Shown in pieces: positions 16,008 through 27,119 of a stretch of 64,000 bases of DNA. Each line of letters opens with the position of its first letter. Within the stretch, counting starts at the first letter, position 1. The DNA comes from Herbidospora sakaeratensis (GTDB lineage Bacteria; Actinomycetota; Actinomycetes; Streptosporangiales; Streptosporangiaceae), in NCBI RefSeq assembly GCF_001570525.1, contig NZ_BBXC01000010.1, positions 186,001 through 250,000 on the forward strand, written 5' to 3'. The notes beneath the pieces are model-generated. The model searched no databases. It worked only from the letters and a program-made list of their open reading frames with translations, and was not told where the DNA came from. Position numbers and translations under genes: made by a program.

Positions 16008-17297
16008 GTGGCCGCTGATGAGAGAACGCCCGTGCCCGTATGGACACTCGCGACCGAAACCGTGAGCGTTCTGAACGTGCCCGGCGAGCAGGGCATGACG
16101 CCGGCCCGGCTGGCAGAACTGAGAACGGTTCTGGCGACACTCGCCGATTCCCCCATCGCCACTCTGGAAGCGCATCCGATGCCGGCCCAGCGTGACCGCA
16201 GCGGCGGAATCGTATTGCACGCGGCCAGCCCGCTCGCCCAGCAGTTGTCGCACCTCGTGGCTCAGACGGCGAAATCGGCGCCATCGACGCCGGGCCTCGT
16301 GGGCTCCGGTGACGTGCTCTACCGGATGGTCGTGCCGGCCAGGGTCGCCGCGCAACTCGGGAAAGGACTCATCCGGCCCATGGCCGCGAAGGCGGGAGGC
16401 ATCCGCGGTCCGCTGGTCGACTCCACGGGCACGATAGCAGCCAACGCCAGGTTCGTGCCCGTCACCGGCAAGACCACGGCCGGTGTGGCCGGTGTGGCCG
16501 GTGTGGCCGGCGTGGGGGCGTTCACGGTGGCCGCGCCCCTTGTGCTGATGGCCGTCGCGGTCGGCATCAGCGCCCACGCCGACCGCCAACGCCAGAAGGC
16601 GATCGAGCGGATCACCGATCTGCTGGAGCAGTTGGGCGAGGACAACGTCGAGACCGAGCGCAGTGAGCTCGACGGTTGCCGCGACGCGATCGACAAGGCG
16701 ACCTCGATCCTTCTCGACCAGGGCAGAATCGGCCTGTCATTGGGGCTCGACTCCTCGTCGTACGCGATCAGCACGGCGATCGAACGAGCCAAGCGCCGCC
16801 TCACGAAATGGCAGGACGCGCTGGCCGATTTGCCCGAGGGCCCGGTCGAAATCAGCGTGTTGACGAAATCGTTCCCCGGCGTCAACGAGGAAGGCGGCGC
16901 ATTCCGCGCCCACTTGGAGCTCGCACGACTCGCCATTGCCCTCAAACGCCGGGTGCTCGTGCTCCAGGCCGTCGAACACGCTCAACTGATGGCGGCCGAC
17001 AATCCGTTCAAGAGATTCATCGCGACCCTGCACGACGACGAACGTCGCGTCGGAGAACTGGAATCCGGCCTCGACGACGTCTTACTCCGGCTGTCGACTC
17101 TCGAACTCAAACGCTCCAGCGGTTTCCTGGGCGTCATGTTCACGCCGGGCGACGTCGACGACCTGCTCAAGGCCGTATATCGCCTGCGCGCCCTGGGCGA
17201 CGGCCTCAACAGGAGAGACGCCCAAGCCGACGTCGCGATCGATATCGAACGAAGCGGCGACGGATCGCTGGTGGTGTTCCCCGCGACCGCCGCGTGA
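16008..17297 (+). CDS. Hypothetical protein with central membrane segment and C-terminal helical domain
   Basis: A 429-residue protein of unknown function. The GTG start has GGGAGGGG about 7 bases upstream. The N-terminal ~155 residues are mixed. A hydrophobic stretch (~160-190) then follows, opening with a GVAGVAGVAGVG repeat and continuing as AFTVAAPLVLMAVAVGIS. The C-terminal half is mostly helical and charged (HADRQRQKAIERITDLLEQL, ELARLAIALKRRVLVLQAVE), suggesting coiled coils. It ends 18 bases before the convergent SDR pseudogene. The layout, a short amphipathic domain, one Gly/Ala-rich membrane span and long helices, recalls pore-forming or membrane-stress proteins, but no specific family is claimed. 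Confidence 0.6.
   Translation: MAADERTPVPVWTLATETVSVLNVPGEQGMTPARLAELRTVLATLADSPIATLEAHPMPAQRDRSGGIVLHAASPLAQQLSHLVAQTAKSAPSTPGLVGSGDVLYRMVVPARVAAQLGKGLIRPMAAKAGGIRGPLVDSTGTIAANARFVPVTGKTTAGVAGVAGVAGVGAFTVAAPLVLMAVAVGISAHADRQRQKAIERITDLLEQLGEDNVETERSELDGCRDAIDKATSILLDQGRIGLSLGLDSSSYAISTAIERAKRRLTKWQDALADLPEGPVEISVLTKSFPGVNEEGGAFRAHLELARLAIALKRRVLVLQAVEHAQLMAADNPFKRFIATLHDDERRVGELESGLDDVLLRLSTLELKRSSGFLGVMFTPGDVDDLLKAVYRLRALGDGLNRRDAQADVAIDIERSGDGSLVVFPATAA
16479..16514 (+). repeat. 9-bp tandem repeat inside a membrane-protein gene
   Basis: Four units of GCCGGTGTG (the last is GCCGGCGTG), encoding the repeated Ala-Gly-Val at the start of the predicted membrane segment. The unit length keeps the frame, so copy number could vary without breaking the gene. 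Confidence 0.8.
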
Positions 17298-17315
17298 CAG
17301 GAGCCGTGGCCCGCG

Positions 17316-18033
17316 CTATGCGGTCTGCCCGCCGTCCAGCGGAATGCGAGCCCCGTTGAGATAACCCGATTCATCGCCCGCGAGAAAGACGGCCATGTCG
17401 GCGACATCGGTGACGGTCCCGATCCGCCTCGACGGGATGGCCTCCAGGTCGACGTAAGGCCGCGCGGGGCAGCGACATCGGCGCGTCGACGACCGGCAGC
17501 GTCACCGCGTTCGCGGTGAGCCCGAAAGGCCCGTATTCGTGCGCCCACGTCTGCGTCAGGTTCTCCAGCGCCGCCTTGCTGGCGTTGTAGACCGAGGCCC
17601 CCGGCCAGGCCCTGCGCACACCCGAGCTGGAGATGTTCACGATCCGCCCGCCGGGCTTCCTGATCAGGTACGGCAGCACGTCCCGCGTCACCAGGAACGC
17701 CGCCCGGAAGTTGAGCCCCACGATCCGGTCGAAGTCGTCGTCGGTCACCTGGTCGGTCACCGCGTCCCCGAACGCGGCGGCGTTGTTGACCAGCACGTCC
17801 AGCCCGCCCTGTGCCTCGACGGCGGCGACGAGGGCGGCGCGGGTCTCGGCCGAGGTCAGGTCACCCGGCACGAACGTCGCGGCCCCGATCTCGTCGGCGA
17901 TTCGCTGCCCGAGGTCGGCCCGGCGGCCGGTGAGCACCACGGTCGCCCCTTCGGCGCCGAAACGCCGTGCGATGCCCTCGCCGATCCCCGAGGTGCCGCC
18001 GGTGACGAGCGTGATCTTCCCTGAAAGTCTCAT
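17316..18033 (-). pseudogene. Short-chain dehydrogenase/reductase with a C-terminal frameshift
   Basis: The first ~190 codons from ATG 18033 encode a classical SDR: TGGTSGIGEG cofactor loop, NNAA, ISSSG, and the catalytic VYNASKAALENL (YxxxK). After VVDAPMSLPRAA the frame turns into arginine-rich noise. In the next frame the expected C-terminus is intact: PYVDLEAIPSRRIGTVTDVA, then MAVFLAGDESGYLN and LDGGQTA, ending at a TAG at 17316-17318. The shift lies near 17460-17480. Either this is a recent inactivating indel or a sequencing error. The gene is divergent from a LysR regulator, a usual arrangement for an oxidoreductase it controls. Confidence 0.82.
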
Positions 18034-18104
18034 GGCTCCGACGCTAGGAGCCCGGCGTACATAAGATCAAAGACCGATTCTCAATGCGTGGATAAGCTGA
18101 ATGC

Positions 18105-19013
18105 ATGAACTTCGAGCTGCGCCACCTGGAGGGCTTCGTCGTTCTGGCCGAGGAGTTGCACTTCGCCCGCGCCGCCGAACGTCTCCACATCGCCCAGCCG
18201 GCCCTGTCGCAGCAGATCCAGAAGCTGGAGTCGGTGCTGGGCGTCGAACTCCTCATCAGGGAGAAACGCCGCACCCGCCTGACCCACGTCGGTGAGCTCT
18301 TCCTGGTCGAAGCCCGCCGCACCCTCGATCAGGCCAAGGTCGCCCAGTCGGTGGCAGACCGGGCCAAACGCGGGGAACTGGGGCGGTTGAGGGTGGCGTA
18401 CATGCCGACGACCTCGTCGGGCCCCTTCCTCGCCATGCTCGCCCACTTCCGCGACCGCCACCCCGGTGTGGAGATCGACCTGCTCGAACTCCCGCTGGGC
18501 ACCACCGGCCGCCCGCCCGACGTGGACGTCGCCTTCATCTCCCGCATCGGCGACATCGTCTGCCCGGAGGGCGTGATCCTCTCGGTCGAACCGTTCATCG
18601 CCGCCCTACCGGTAAAGCACCGCCTGGCGTCGAGTCCGGTCATCGAGATCGCCGACCTGGCCGGCGACCCGTTCGTCTTCCTCGACCTCGCCGACTGCGC
18701 CGAGTGGGCCGAGACGGTGCACGACATGTGCACGACCGCCGGCTTCCGTCCCCAGGTCACCCATCGCGTCTGCCAGGTCTCCACCCAGCTCATGAGCGTC
18801 GCGGCCGGGCTGGGCGTCGCCCTGGTCCCCGCCTCCACGGAGGGGCTGCGGCGGGAGGGCGTCGCCTTCGTCCCGCTGAAGGGCCCGACGGCCACGATCA
18901 CCGCCGCGGCCCTGTGGCACGCCTCCGATCCGTCACCGGTCCTGGCGAGGTTCGTCGCGAGCCTGCGTACGGAAGACGTTCGTGGCATGCCAGGCGAAGT
19001 AGTGCCTGCTTGA
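18105..19013 (+). CDS. LysR-family transcriptional regulator
   Basis: A 302-residue LTTR. The N-terminal winged helix reads FELRHLEGFVVLAEELHFAR, then AAERLHIAQPALSQQIQKLE. A substrate-binding domain follows (LRVAYMPTTSSGPFLAMLAH to the C-terminus). It is transcribed away from the SDR gene across a 71-base gap, so it probably regulates that gene. Its last 81 bases overlap the convergent HNH endonuclease gene. Confidence 0.9.
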   Translation: MNFELRHLEGFVVLAEELHFARAAERLHIAQPALSQQIQKLESVLGVELLIREKRRTRLTHVGELFLVEARRTLDQAKVAQSVADRAKRGELGRLRVAYMPTTSSGPFLAMLAHFRDRHPGVEIDLLELPLGTTGRPPDVDVAFISRIGDIVCPEGVILSVEPFIAALPVKHRLASSPVIEIADLAGDPFVFLDLADCAEWAETVHDMCTTAGFRPQVTHRVCQVSTQLMSVAAGLGVALVPASTEGLRREGVAFVPLKGPTATITAAALWHASDPSPVLARFVASLRTEDVRGMPGEVVPA

Positions 19014-19877
19014 GTCACTCCACGCCGCCACGGCGCGTCCGGCCAGGCGGCTCGCGTGCTCGTGCAGGCGGGGGTGGCCGACGAGCTCCGGACTGAGCTC
19101 GACCAGGCCGCCGTCCGAGACCTTGATGTAGCCGTGCTCGTAGAGGCTGTCGCAGCCAAGTGTGCAGGCCAGCATGGCGACGTTGTCGAGATCGCGCCGT
19201 TCCCGCTCCTCACAGTCGGTGCGCCTCTTGATGTGTGCGGCCACGAGGAACGTCTCCGGCAGTTCCGCGCCGCACAGGGCGCACCGGGCTCCACCGTTGA
19301 TCAGCAGCCGCCGGAGCATCGCCTGCTCGCCGCGCCTGGCGACCATGGCGTTGTAGGTCAGCGAGCCGGTGAAGTCGCGCCGGGCCGCCGCCACGTCGGC
19401 CAGACCGACCGCTCCAAGCAGCGCGGCTTCGTCGGCGTCGTCGAAGTAGTCGTGCAGCAACTGGTCGACGACGAGGTCGGCGGCGGCTCGCGACCGGGTG
19501 AAAAGATCATGGAGGGGGCGGGTGAACCCACCCCTGATGGGCGGGTCCGCGGAGTTCAACCACGTCAAGTGGTGGTCGCGGGGCGGCGGTTCGGACAGCT
19601 CCCAGAGCCGGGTGTTGTGCAAGGCGACAAAGGGATACTGCGGGGTCGCGGCGTCGCCCGCCTTGCCGAACTTCCTGATCAGGCCGGCGACCGCTTTCTT
19701 GAGCTCAGGCCATTCCGCCATTCGCTCTTCGCCCCGCACGGCTCTGCCGATGGCCCACAGCAGGGTCAGCGGTTGGTGGCGTTTACGGGAGCCGTCCCGC
19801 GAAGGCTGGACGTTCAGCTTGATCACCGACGCCAGGACCGCCTCGATGGGGCTGACCGGATCTTCCTCAAGTTCCAC
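18933..19877 (-). CDS. SBD-HNH endonuclease, probable phosphorothioate-dependent (type IV-like) restriction enzyme
   Basis: A 314-residue protein from GTG 19877. The N-terminal half resembles the sulfur-binding domain (SBD) of ScoMcrA/SprMcrA: RHQPLTLLWAIGRAV, then PQYPFVALHNTRLWEL, which matches the family pattern hPeYPFwrLqnDgLWEv. The C-terminal half is an HNH fold with a zinc knuckle: CALCG, AAHIKRRTDCEERERRDLDN, then LACTLGCDSLYEHGYIKV. SBD proteins read DNA phosphorothioate marks made by Dnd systems and cut nearby. No dnd genes are in the window, so this would act against modified incoming DNA. The 3' end overlaps lysR by 81 bases. Function is inferred from remembered motifs. Confidence 0.7.
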   Translation of the reverse strand: MELEEDPVSPIEAVLASVIKLNVQPSRDGSRKRHQPLTLLWAIGRAVRGEERMAEWPELKKAVAGLIRKFGKAGDAATPQYPFVALHNTRLWELSEPPPRDHHLTWLNSADPPIRGGFTRPLHDLFTRSRAAADLVVDQLLHDYFDDADEAALLGAVGLADVAAARRDFTGSLTYNAMVARRGEQAMLRRLLINGGARCALCGAELPETFLVAAHIKRRTDCEERERRDLDNVAMLACTLGCDSLYEHGYIKVSDGGLVELSPELVGHPRLHEHASRLAGRAVAAWSDSSRHYFAWHATNVFRTQARDEPRQDR

Positions 19878-19898
19878 TTCTGGTGATCGTTCACGACC

Positions 19899-19933
19899 GG
19901 GGCCGTGTCACACCTCTTGTGCGACACGGCCCC
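19899..19933 (-). terminator. Terminator of the xylanase gene
   Basis: GGGGCCGTGTC (19899-19909) pairs perfectly with GACACGGCCCC (19923-19933), a strong 11-bp stem just downstream of the GH10 stop on the minus strand. Confidence 0.8.
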
Positions 19934-19941
19934 TTCGCGGA

Positions 19942-21108
19942 CTAACGACGAGGTCTGGGCTGGACGTGCGGCGGCCCCGCGAACACCAGATCAGCCTTGA
20001 TCGAGTTGTAAGCCCGCTTCGGCTGGTAGTTCTCGTCGTACAGCGTCGCCAGTCCCTCCGGCGGGTTGGTGAACCACGTCGGCACCCACGAGTGCTTGTC
20101 CGTGAAGCCCCACACCGTGTACGACAGACAGTTCCGGTTCAGCAGACACGCCTGCATCAGCACGCTGAAGTTCGACGCCGACGCCTGCAGACGCGGGTTG
20201 ATCTCGTTCGAATCCCCGGCCTGCACCCCGGCCGTCATCTGGCTCCGCACGTCGACCTCGGTCAGCGCCGAGACCATGCCCAGGTCGGAGAACGCGTCCA
20301 GGACCTCCTTCACCTGGAAGGTGTCGAAGTTCCCGTACTGGGTGCCCAGGTGCCCCTGTGATCCGAAGCCGTCGATCGGCACGCCCTGGGCGCGCAGGTT
20401 CTTGATCAGGTTGTAGATGAACCAGACCTTGTCGGAGGGGCCGCGGTCGCCGAAGGCCTCCATGTTGTAGTCGTTGTAGAACAGCAACGCGTGGGGGTCG
20501 GCGGCGCGGGCCCAGCGGAAGGCGTCGGCGATGTAGGTCGGGCCGAGGTTCTGGGCCCAGAAGCCCTTCAGGTGGATCTCCGAGGGGGTGTCCCACGGGT
20601 CGCTGGCGGCCTCGTTGACGACGTCCCACTGCCAGATCTTGCCCTTGTAGCGCTTCACCACGGTCGTGATGTGCTTCTTCAGCAGGTCGCGCAGTTCGGT
20701 CTTGGAGATCGTGCCGTTGGCCACGCCTTCGGTCAGCCACGCCGGCAGCTGGTTGTGCCACACGAGCACGTGCCCGCGGACCTTCTGGTTGTTCTTCTTC
20801 GCGAAGTCCATCAACGCGTCGGCGGGGCCCCAGTTGTAGGTGCCGCGCGTGGGTTCGAGGCTCTCCCACTTCATGGCGTTCTCGTGGGTGACGCTGTTGA
20901 ACTCCCGGGTGGCGATGGCCTTGTACTGCGGCTCCGCGAGGGCGTCGTTGCTGATCGCCGTGCCGATCGCGAGGTTGTGCCGGGCGGCCAGGGCTTTCAG
21001 GCTCTGGTCCTGTACGGCCGGGGGCCGCCCGTTAGCCGACACGGGTCCCTGGCTGAGGACAGCCACGAGTCCGAGCGCCGTGGCCGCGATGACCACCAGT
21101 CGTCTCAT
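19942..21108 (-). CDS. Secreted GH10 endo-1,4-beta-xylanase
   Basis: A 388-residue secreted enzyme from ATG 21108, with GGAGAGAG upstream and signal peptide MRRLVVIAATALGLVAVLSQ...SANG. The GH10 barrel fills the rest. The catalytic acid/base is Glu166 in WDVVNEAASD and the nucleophile is Glu284 in SALTEVDVRS. RGHVLVWHNQLPAWL and YTVWGFTDKHSWVP are also hallmarks. It cleaves internal bonds of xylan outside the cell and has no carbohydrate-binding module. The gene stands alone between two terminators and has palindromic operators in its promoter region, so sugar-responsive control by a LacI-type regulator is likely. Confidence 0.95.
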   Translation of the reverse strand: MRRLVVIAATALGLVAVLSQGPVSANGRPPAVQDQSLKALAARHNLAIGTAISNDALAEPQYKAIATREFNSVTHENAMKWESLEPTRGTYNWGPADALMDFAKKNNQKVRGHVLVWHNQLPAWLTEGVANGTISKTELRDLLKKHITTVVKRYKGKIWQWDVVNEAASDPWDTPSEIHLKGFWAQNLGPTYIADAFRWARAADPHALLFYNDYNMEAFGDRGPSDKVWFIYNLIKNLRAQGVPIDGFGSQGHLGTQYGNFDTFQVKEVLDAFSDLGMVSALTEVDVRSQMTAGVQAGDSNEINPRLQASASNFSVLMQACLLNRNCLSYTVWGFTDKHSWVPTWFTNPPEGLATLYDENYQPKRAYNSIKADLVFAGPPHVQPRPRR

Positions 21109-21143
21109 CGAACTCTCTCCTTTGGGGGTCAGGCTCCAAAATG

Positions 21144-21162
21144 TTTCGGAGATGTTCCGAAA
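21144..21162. promoter_or_regulatory. Xylanase operator: 7-bp inverted repeat
   Basis: TTTCGGA (21144-21150), GATGT, TCCGAAA (21156-21162): a perfect inverted repeat 36 bases upstream of the GH10 ATG. The CGAAA/TTTCG theme fits LacI-family xylan regulators of actinobacteria. Confidence 0.65.
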
Positions 21163-21212
21163 TCGGATGCTAACCGTCTCGGGCAAAGTGAGAAAGACCC
21201 AGTTTGGGAAGC

Positions 21213-21224
21213 CGAAAAGTTTCG
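21213..21224. promoter_or_regulatory. Second CGAAA-N2-TTTCG palindrome between xylanase and metH
   Basis: CGAAAAGTTTCG is a perfect CGAAA/TTTCG inverted repeat with a 2-base spacer, about 100 bases upstream of the GH10 start and 7 bases before a TTGACA hexamer (21231-21236) that faces metH. It probably belongs to the xylanase promoter. Confidence 0.5.
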
Positions 21225-21261
21225 ATTGTCTTGACACGCGAGGCGTTTGTTAAACTAGTCG

Positions 21262-21342
21262 GCAGGTCGAGAGGCGCTGCAACGGGCTGGTCAACGCCCG
21301 CCACGCTCGGCTGGAACCACCCCGACAAGGTCGCCTCTTCCA
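21262..21342 (+). ncRNA. S-adenosylhomocysteine (SAH) riboswitch upstream of metH
   Basis: The 5' leader of metH carries the conserved SAH-riboswitch core GAGGCGCTGCAACG (21271-21284) and CACGCTCGG (21302-21310). Closing helix P1 is GAGGCG (21271-21276) with CGCCTC (21332-21337). A second helix is CGGGC (21283-21287) with GCCCG (21296-21300). TCGG (21307-21310) can pair with CCGA (21322-21325). The family turns on SAH recycling genes (ahcY, metH, metF) when SAH builds up. The ribosome-binding site GGAGGAGG follows about 10 bases later. Assigned from motif memory, not by covariance search. Confidence 0.75.
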
Positions 21343-21360
21343 TCGTTCGGAGGAGGCTCA

Positions 21361-24897
<3,537 letters not shown>

Positions 24898-24913
24898 AGA
24901 GCCCCGAACGCCA

Positions 24914-24942
24914 GCGCCCGCGGGGCCGGTCCCCGCGGGCGC
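24914..24942. terminator. Shared bidirectional terminator after metH
   Basis: GCGCCCGCGGGG (24914-24925) and CCCCGCGGGCGC (24931-24942) form a perfect 12-bp GC stem with a 5-base loop between the convergent metH and SnoaL-like genes. Confidence 0.82.
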
Positions 24943-24945
24943 CGA

Positions 24946-25335
24946 TCACGACGCGTCGGTGTGCTCCATGGGGAACGAGTGGTGCTCGTGGGCGATCTGC
25001 CACGCCCCGTCGATCTTCTTGAGGCCGAAGGTGAGGCGCAGCCGGGCCGGGCCGTCGTCGTCGGCGTCGGCGCAGCGGGCCAGGGCGTGGGCGAACGCGA
25101 CGTCGGCCCCTTCGACGACGTCGAGCGACTCGAGCTCGAAGACCGCCCCCGAGCGCTGCCACTCGAAGAAGCCGGGCCAGGTGGCCCGGTAGGCGTCGAG
25201 GCCGCGCACCCCCTCGTAAGGGGGCGGCACGTCGAACATCGTCACGTCGTCGGTGTGGTGGGCGGTGACCTGCTCCAGGTCGCCGTCGTGGACCGCGCGG
25301 GCCCAGGTCTCGATCAGCTTGCGGATGTCTTCCAT
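24946..25335 (-). CDS. SnoaL-like / nuclear transport factor 2-fold protein
   Basis: A 129-residue single-domain protein with the NTF2/SnoaL fold: N-terminal helix IRKLIETWARAVHDGDLEQV, HHTDDVTMFDVPPPYEG, then GLKKIDGAWQIAHEHHSFPM near the end. These proteins bind small hydrophobic molecules or act as isomerases or hydrolases, and the substrate cannot be told. It lies 4 bases downstream of an ECF sigma gene whose own C-terminus has the same fold, so the two are probably co-transcribed. Confidence 0.8.
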   Translation of the reverse strand: MEDIRKLIETWARAVHDGDLEQVTAHHTDDVTMFDVPPPYEGVRGLDAYRATWPGFFEWQRSGAVFELESLDVVEGADVAFAHALARCADADDDGPARLRLTFGLKKIDGAWQIAHEHHSFPMEHTDAS

Positions 25336-25339
25336 ACCC

Positions 25340-26149
25340 TTACAACCCGAGGAACTTCACGAATTCGTCGCCGATGAACGAGATGACCGCGGAGATCTTC
25401 GGCCCGCGGAAGACGAGGACGTCGAGGCTGACGGGCACCTCGACGCCGTCGTCGATCAGGTAGGTGACCCAGACCTTCGGCGAGGCGGTCGGCGCGAAGC
25501 GCCAGCCGTACTGGAGCGGGCCCTCCACCAGGAAGCGCCTGATCTCCGCGTGACCGTGGTAACGCTCGTCGAGCGGCGGCATGGTGTACCTGGCGTCGTC
25601 GGTCAGCATGCCGACGATCGCGTCGAGGTCGCCTGCGGTCCAGGCGGCGGCGTATCGGGCGGCGGTCTCGCGCTGGCCCTCCTCGCCGAGCGCGTCCTGC
25701 TCGGCCAGCGCCGCCCGCGCCCGCCTGACCGCGCTGTGCACCGCGGCGGCCGAGGTGCCGAGCATGTCGGCGGCCTCCCGGGCCGAGTAGCCGAGCACGT
25801 CGCGCAGCAGCAGCGCGGCGCGCTGCGGCGGGGTCAGGTGGTGGATGGCGGCCACGAAGGCCAGTTCGACGCTCTCCCGGATGAGCACCTGGCTCTCGGC
25901 GCTCGCCACGAAGATCGGCGGCCCGAGCTCGATCGGCTGCCTGCGCTGCCCGATGATGGTCAGCGCCCGGTTGGTGGCGATCTTGTAGAGCCAGGGCCGC
26001 AGCGAGCCCTCGAACCCGTCGAGGTTGCGCCAGGCGCGCTGGAGGGTCTCCTGTACGGCGTCCTCGGCGTCGTCCATGGAGCCGAGCAGGCGGTAGCAGT
26101 GGGCTCGCAGCTCGTCGCGGTAGCCGGCGACTTCCTCGAAAGACGTCAC
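25340..26149 (-). CDS. ECF sigma factor with C-terminal SnoaL-like domain (SigG/SigJ-like)
   Basis: A 269-residue sigma factor from GTG 26149 (VTSFEEVAGYRDELRAHCYR). Region 2 has LLGSMDDAEDAVQETLQRAW and RPWLYKIATNRAL. Region 4 has LTPPQRAALLLRDVLGYSAR, then EAADMLGTSAAAVHSAVRRA. Residues ~190-269 form a SnoaL/NTF2-like extension (YAAAWTAGDLDAIVGMLTDD), typical of ECF groups that lack an anti-sigma factor and are tuned by this domain. A longer in-frame start would run into the neighbouring gene and adds low-complexity residues. It is followed by a free SnoaL-like protein, a likely functional partner. Confidence 0.88.
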   Translation of the reverse strand: MTSFEEVAGYRDELRAHCYRLLGSMDDAEDAVQETLQRAWRNLDGFEGSLRPWLYKIATNRALTIIGQRRQPIELGPPIFVASAESQVLIRESVELAFVAAIHHLTPPQRAALLLRDVLGYSAREAADMLGTSAAAVHSAVRRARAALAEQDALGEEGQRETAARYAAAWTAGDLDAIVGMLTDDARYTMPPLDERYHGHAEIRRFLVEGPLQYGWRFAPTASPKVWVTYLIDDGVEVPVSLDVLVFRGPKISAVISFIGDEFVKFLGL

Positions 26150-26189
26150 CCCGCCGATTCTGCCGAACCGGCGGGGCGGGAGTCGGGCG

Positions 26190-27029
26190 TCAGTCGCCCA
26201 GGTTGATCGCGCCGACGATGCTCGGCTGGAAGCTGATGCCGGGGTCATCGAAGTCGGCCACGAACTTCTCGGCCGGAGCGTCGATCCAGACCTTCTTGCC
26301 CCAGTTGGTCAGGTAGGTGTCGCTCCCCAGGACGACCTTCGAGGACTTGCCCTTGTTGTCAGTCGACTCGAGCACGTCATGGGTGGCGATGCGGCGGATC
26401 AGGCCGTCTTCGGTGCCGATCCACAACTTCCAGTTGAGCGTCCAGAGGAGCGGGAAGCCGGGCACGCTCAGGTCGAGGCGCTGCTTGCCCGTGTAGAGCG
26501 TGGTCGCCACCCCGTTGACGACGCCGCCCGCCTTCTTCGACGTGGTCGACTTGAGCAGGGTGCGCAGTTCCTTGGGCGACAACACGTTGATGGCCGATCC
26601 GCCCAGCCCCGACGCGTTGCCCTTGCCCTTGAACCTGATCCAGCTCTTGCCCGCGGGCAGTTGGAGGAAGTCGACCAGGCCGCCGGTCATGTAGGTGGCG
26701 CCCTTGAGATTGATCGTCTGGGACGCGGTGCCGCTGAACTCGCCGAAGAGTTCGGTGAGCTCCTTGGGGACCGTTCCGTCCGTGGCGCTGCTGGTGACGA
26801 TGTCGCTCGCCGTCACCCGTGAGCGGCCGAACTGCAGGTTGCCGTACGACCTGCTCTTGAACCCGAGAGTGGGTCGGATCTGGCTGACCGAGTTGAAGTG
26901 CACGCCGTGGGCGCTCTTGAGCTGCGCCGCCAGCGCCGCCACCGGATCCGCCGCCTTGGCCTGCGCCGCCCCCGTGGTCAGCGCGGTCACCATGACGAAC
27001 GCCGCAGCGGTCGCGATTAATCGCCTCAT
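26190..27029 (-). CDS. Secreted LolA/LprG-like protein, copy 1 of a tandem pair
   Basis: A 279-residue exported protein with signal peptide MRRLIATAAAFVMVTALTTG...AQAKA and no lipobox. The mature part has alternating beta strands and the pattern SAHGVHFNSVSQIRP, GNLQFGRSRVTAS, WKLWIGTEDGLIRRI, SDTYLTNWGKKVWIDAPAEK. This resembles the LppX/LprG and LolA fold that holds lipids. It is homologous to the next upstream gene (27120-27800) through the whole length, and both signal peptides begin MRRLIA. The role is unknown. Lipid or peptide binding in the envelope is inferred only from the fold. Confidence 0.65.
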   Translation of the reverse strand: MRRLIATAAAFVMVTALTTGAAQAKAADPVAALAAQLKSAHGVHFNSVSQIRPTLGFKSRSYGNLQFGRSRVTASDIVTSSATDGTVPKELTELFGEFSGTASQTINLKGATYMTGGLVDFLQLPAGKSWIRFKGKGNASGLGGSAINVLSPKELRTLLKSTTSKKAGGVVNGVATTLYTGKQRLDLSVPGFPLLWTLNWKLWIGTEDGLIRRIATHDVLESTDNKGKSSKVVLGSDTYLTNWGKKVWIDAPAEKFVADFDDPGISFQPSIVGAINLGD

Positions 27030-27063
27030 TGTTGTACCGTCACCCCGTTTGTTTGTGATTGCC

Positions 27064-27094
27064 GATAACCCTGTCCTATCCGGACAGGGTTATC
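27064..27094 (-). terminator. Hairpin between tandem paralogues
   Basis: GATAACCCTGTCC (27064-27076) pairs perfectly with GGACAGGGTTATC (27082-27094) around a 5-base loop. It sits after the 27120-27800 gene and before the 26190-27029 gene on the minus strand, so the two paralogues may be separate transcripts. Confidence 0.7.
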
Positions 27095-27119
27095 AACGGA
27101 CGTTACAGAACTGGTTCTA

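Noticed and set aside
15399-16589. A 396-codon frame for the lipoprotein gene
   Set aside because: The upstream part overlaps the divergent 16008 gene. The internal ATG at 15887 has a GGAGG site and gives a lipoprotein signal, so the short form is taken.
27064-27094. Attachment site or operator at the perfect GATAACCCTGTCC palindrome
   Set aside because: It lies between the stop of one paralogue and the start of the next, with a 5-base loop. A terminator is the simpler reading, and no integrase is nearby.
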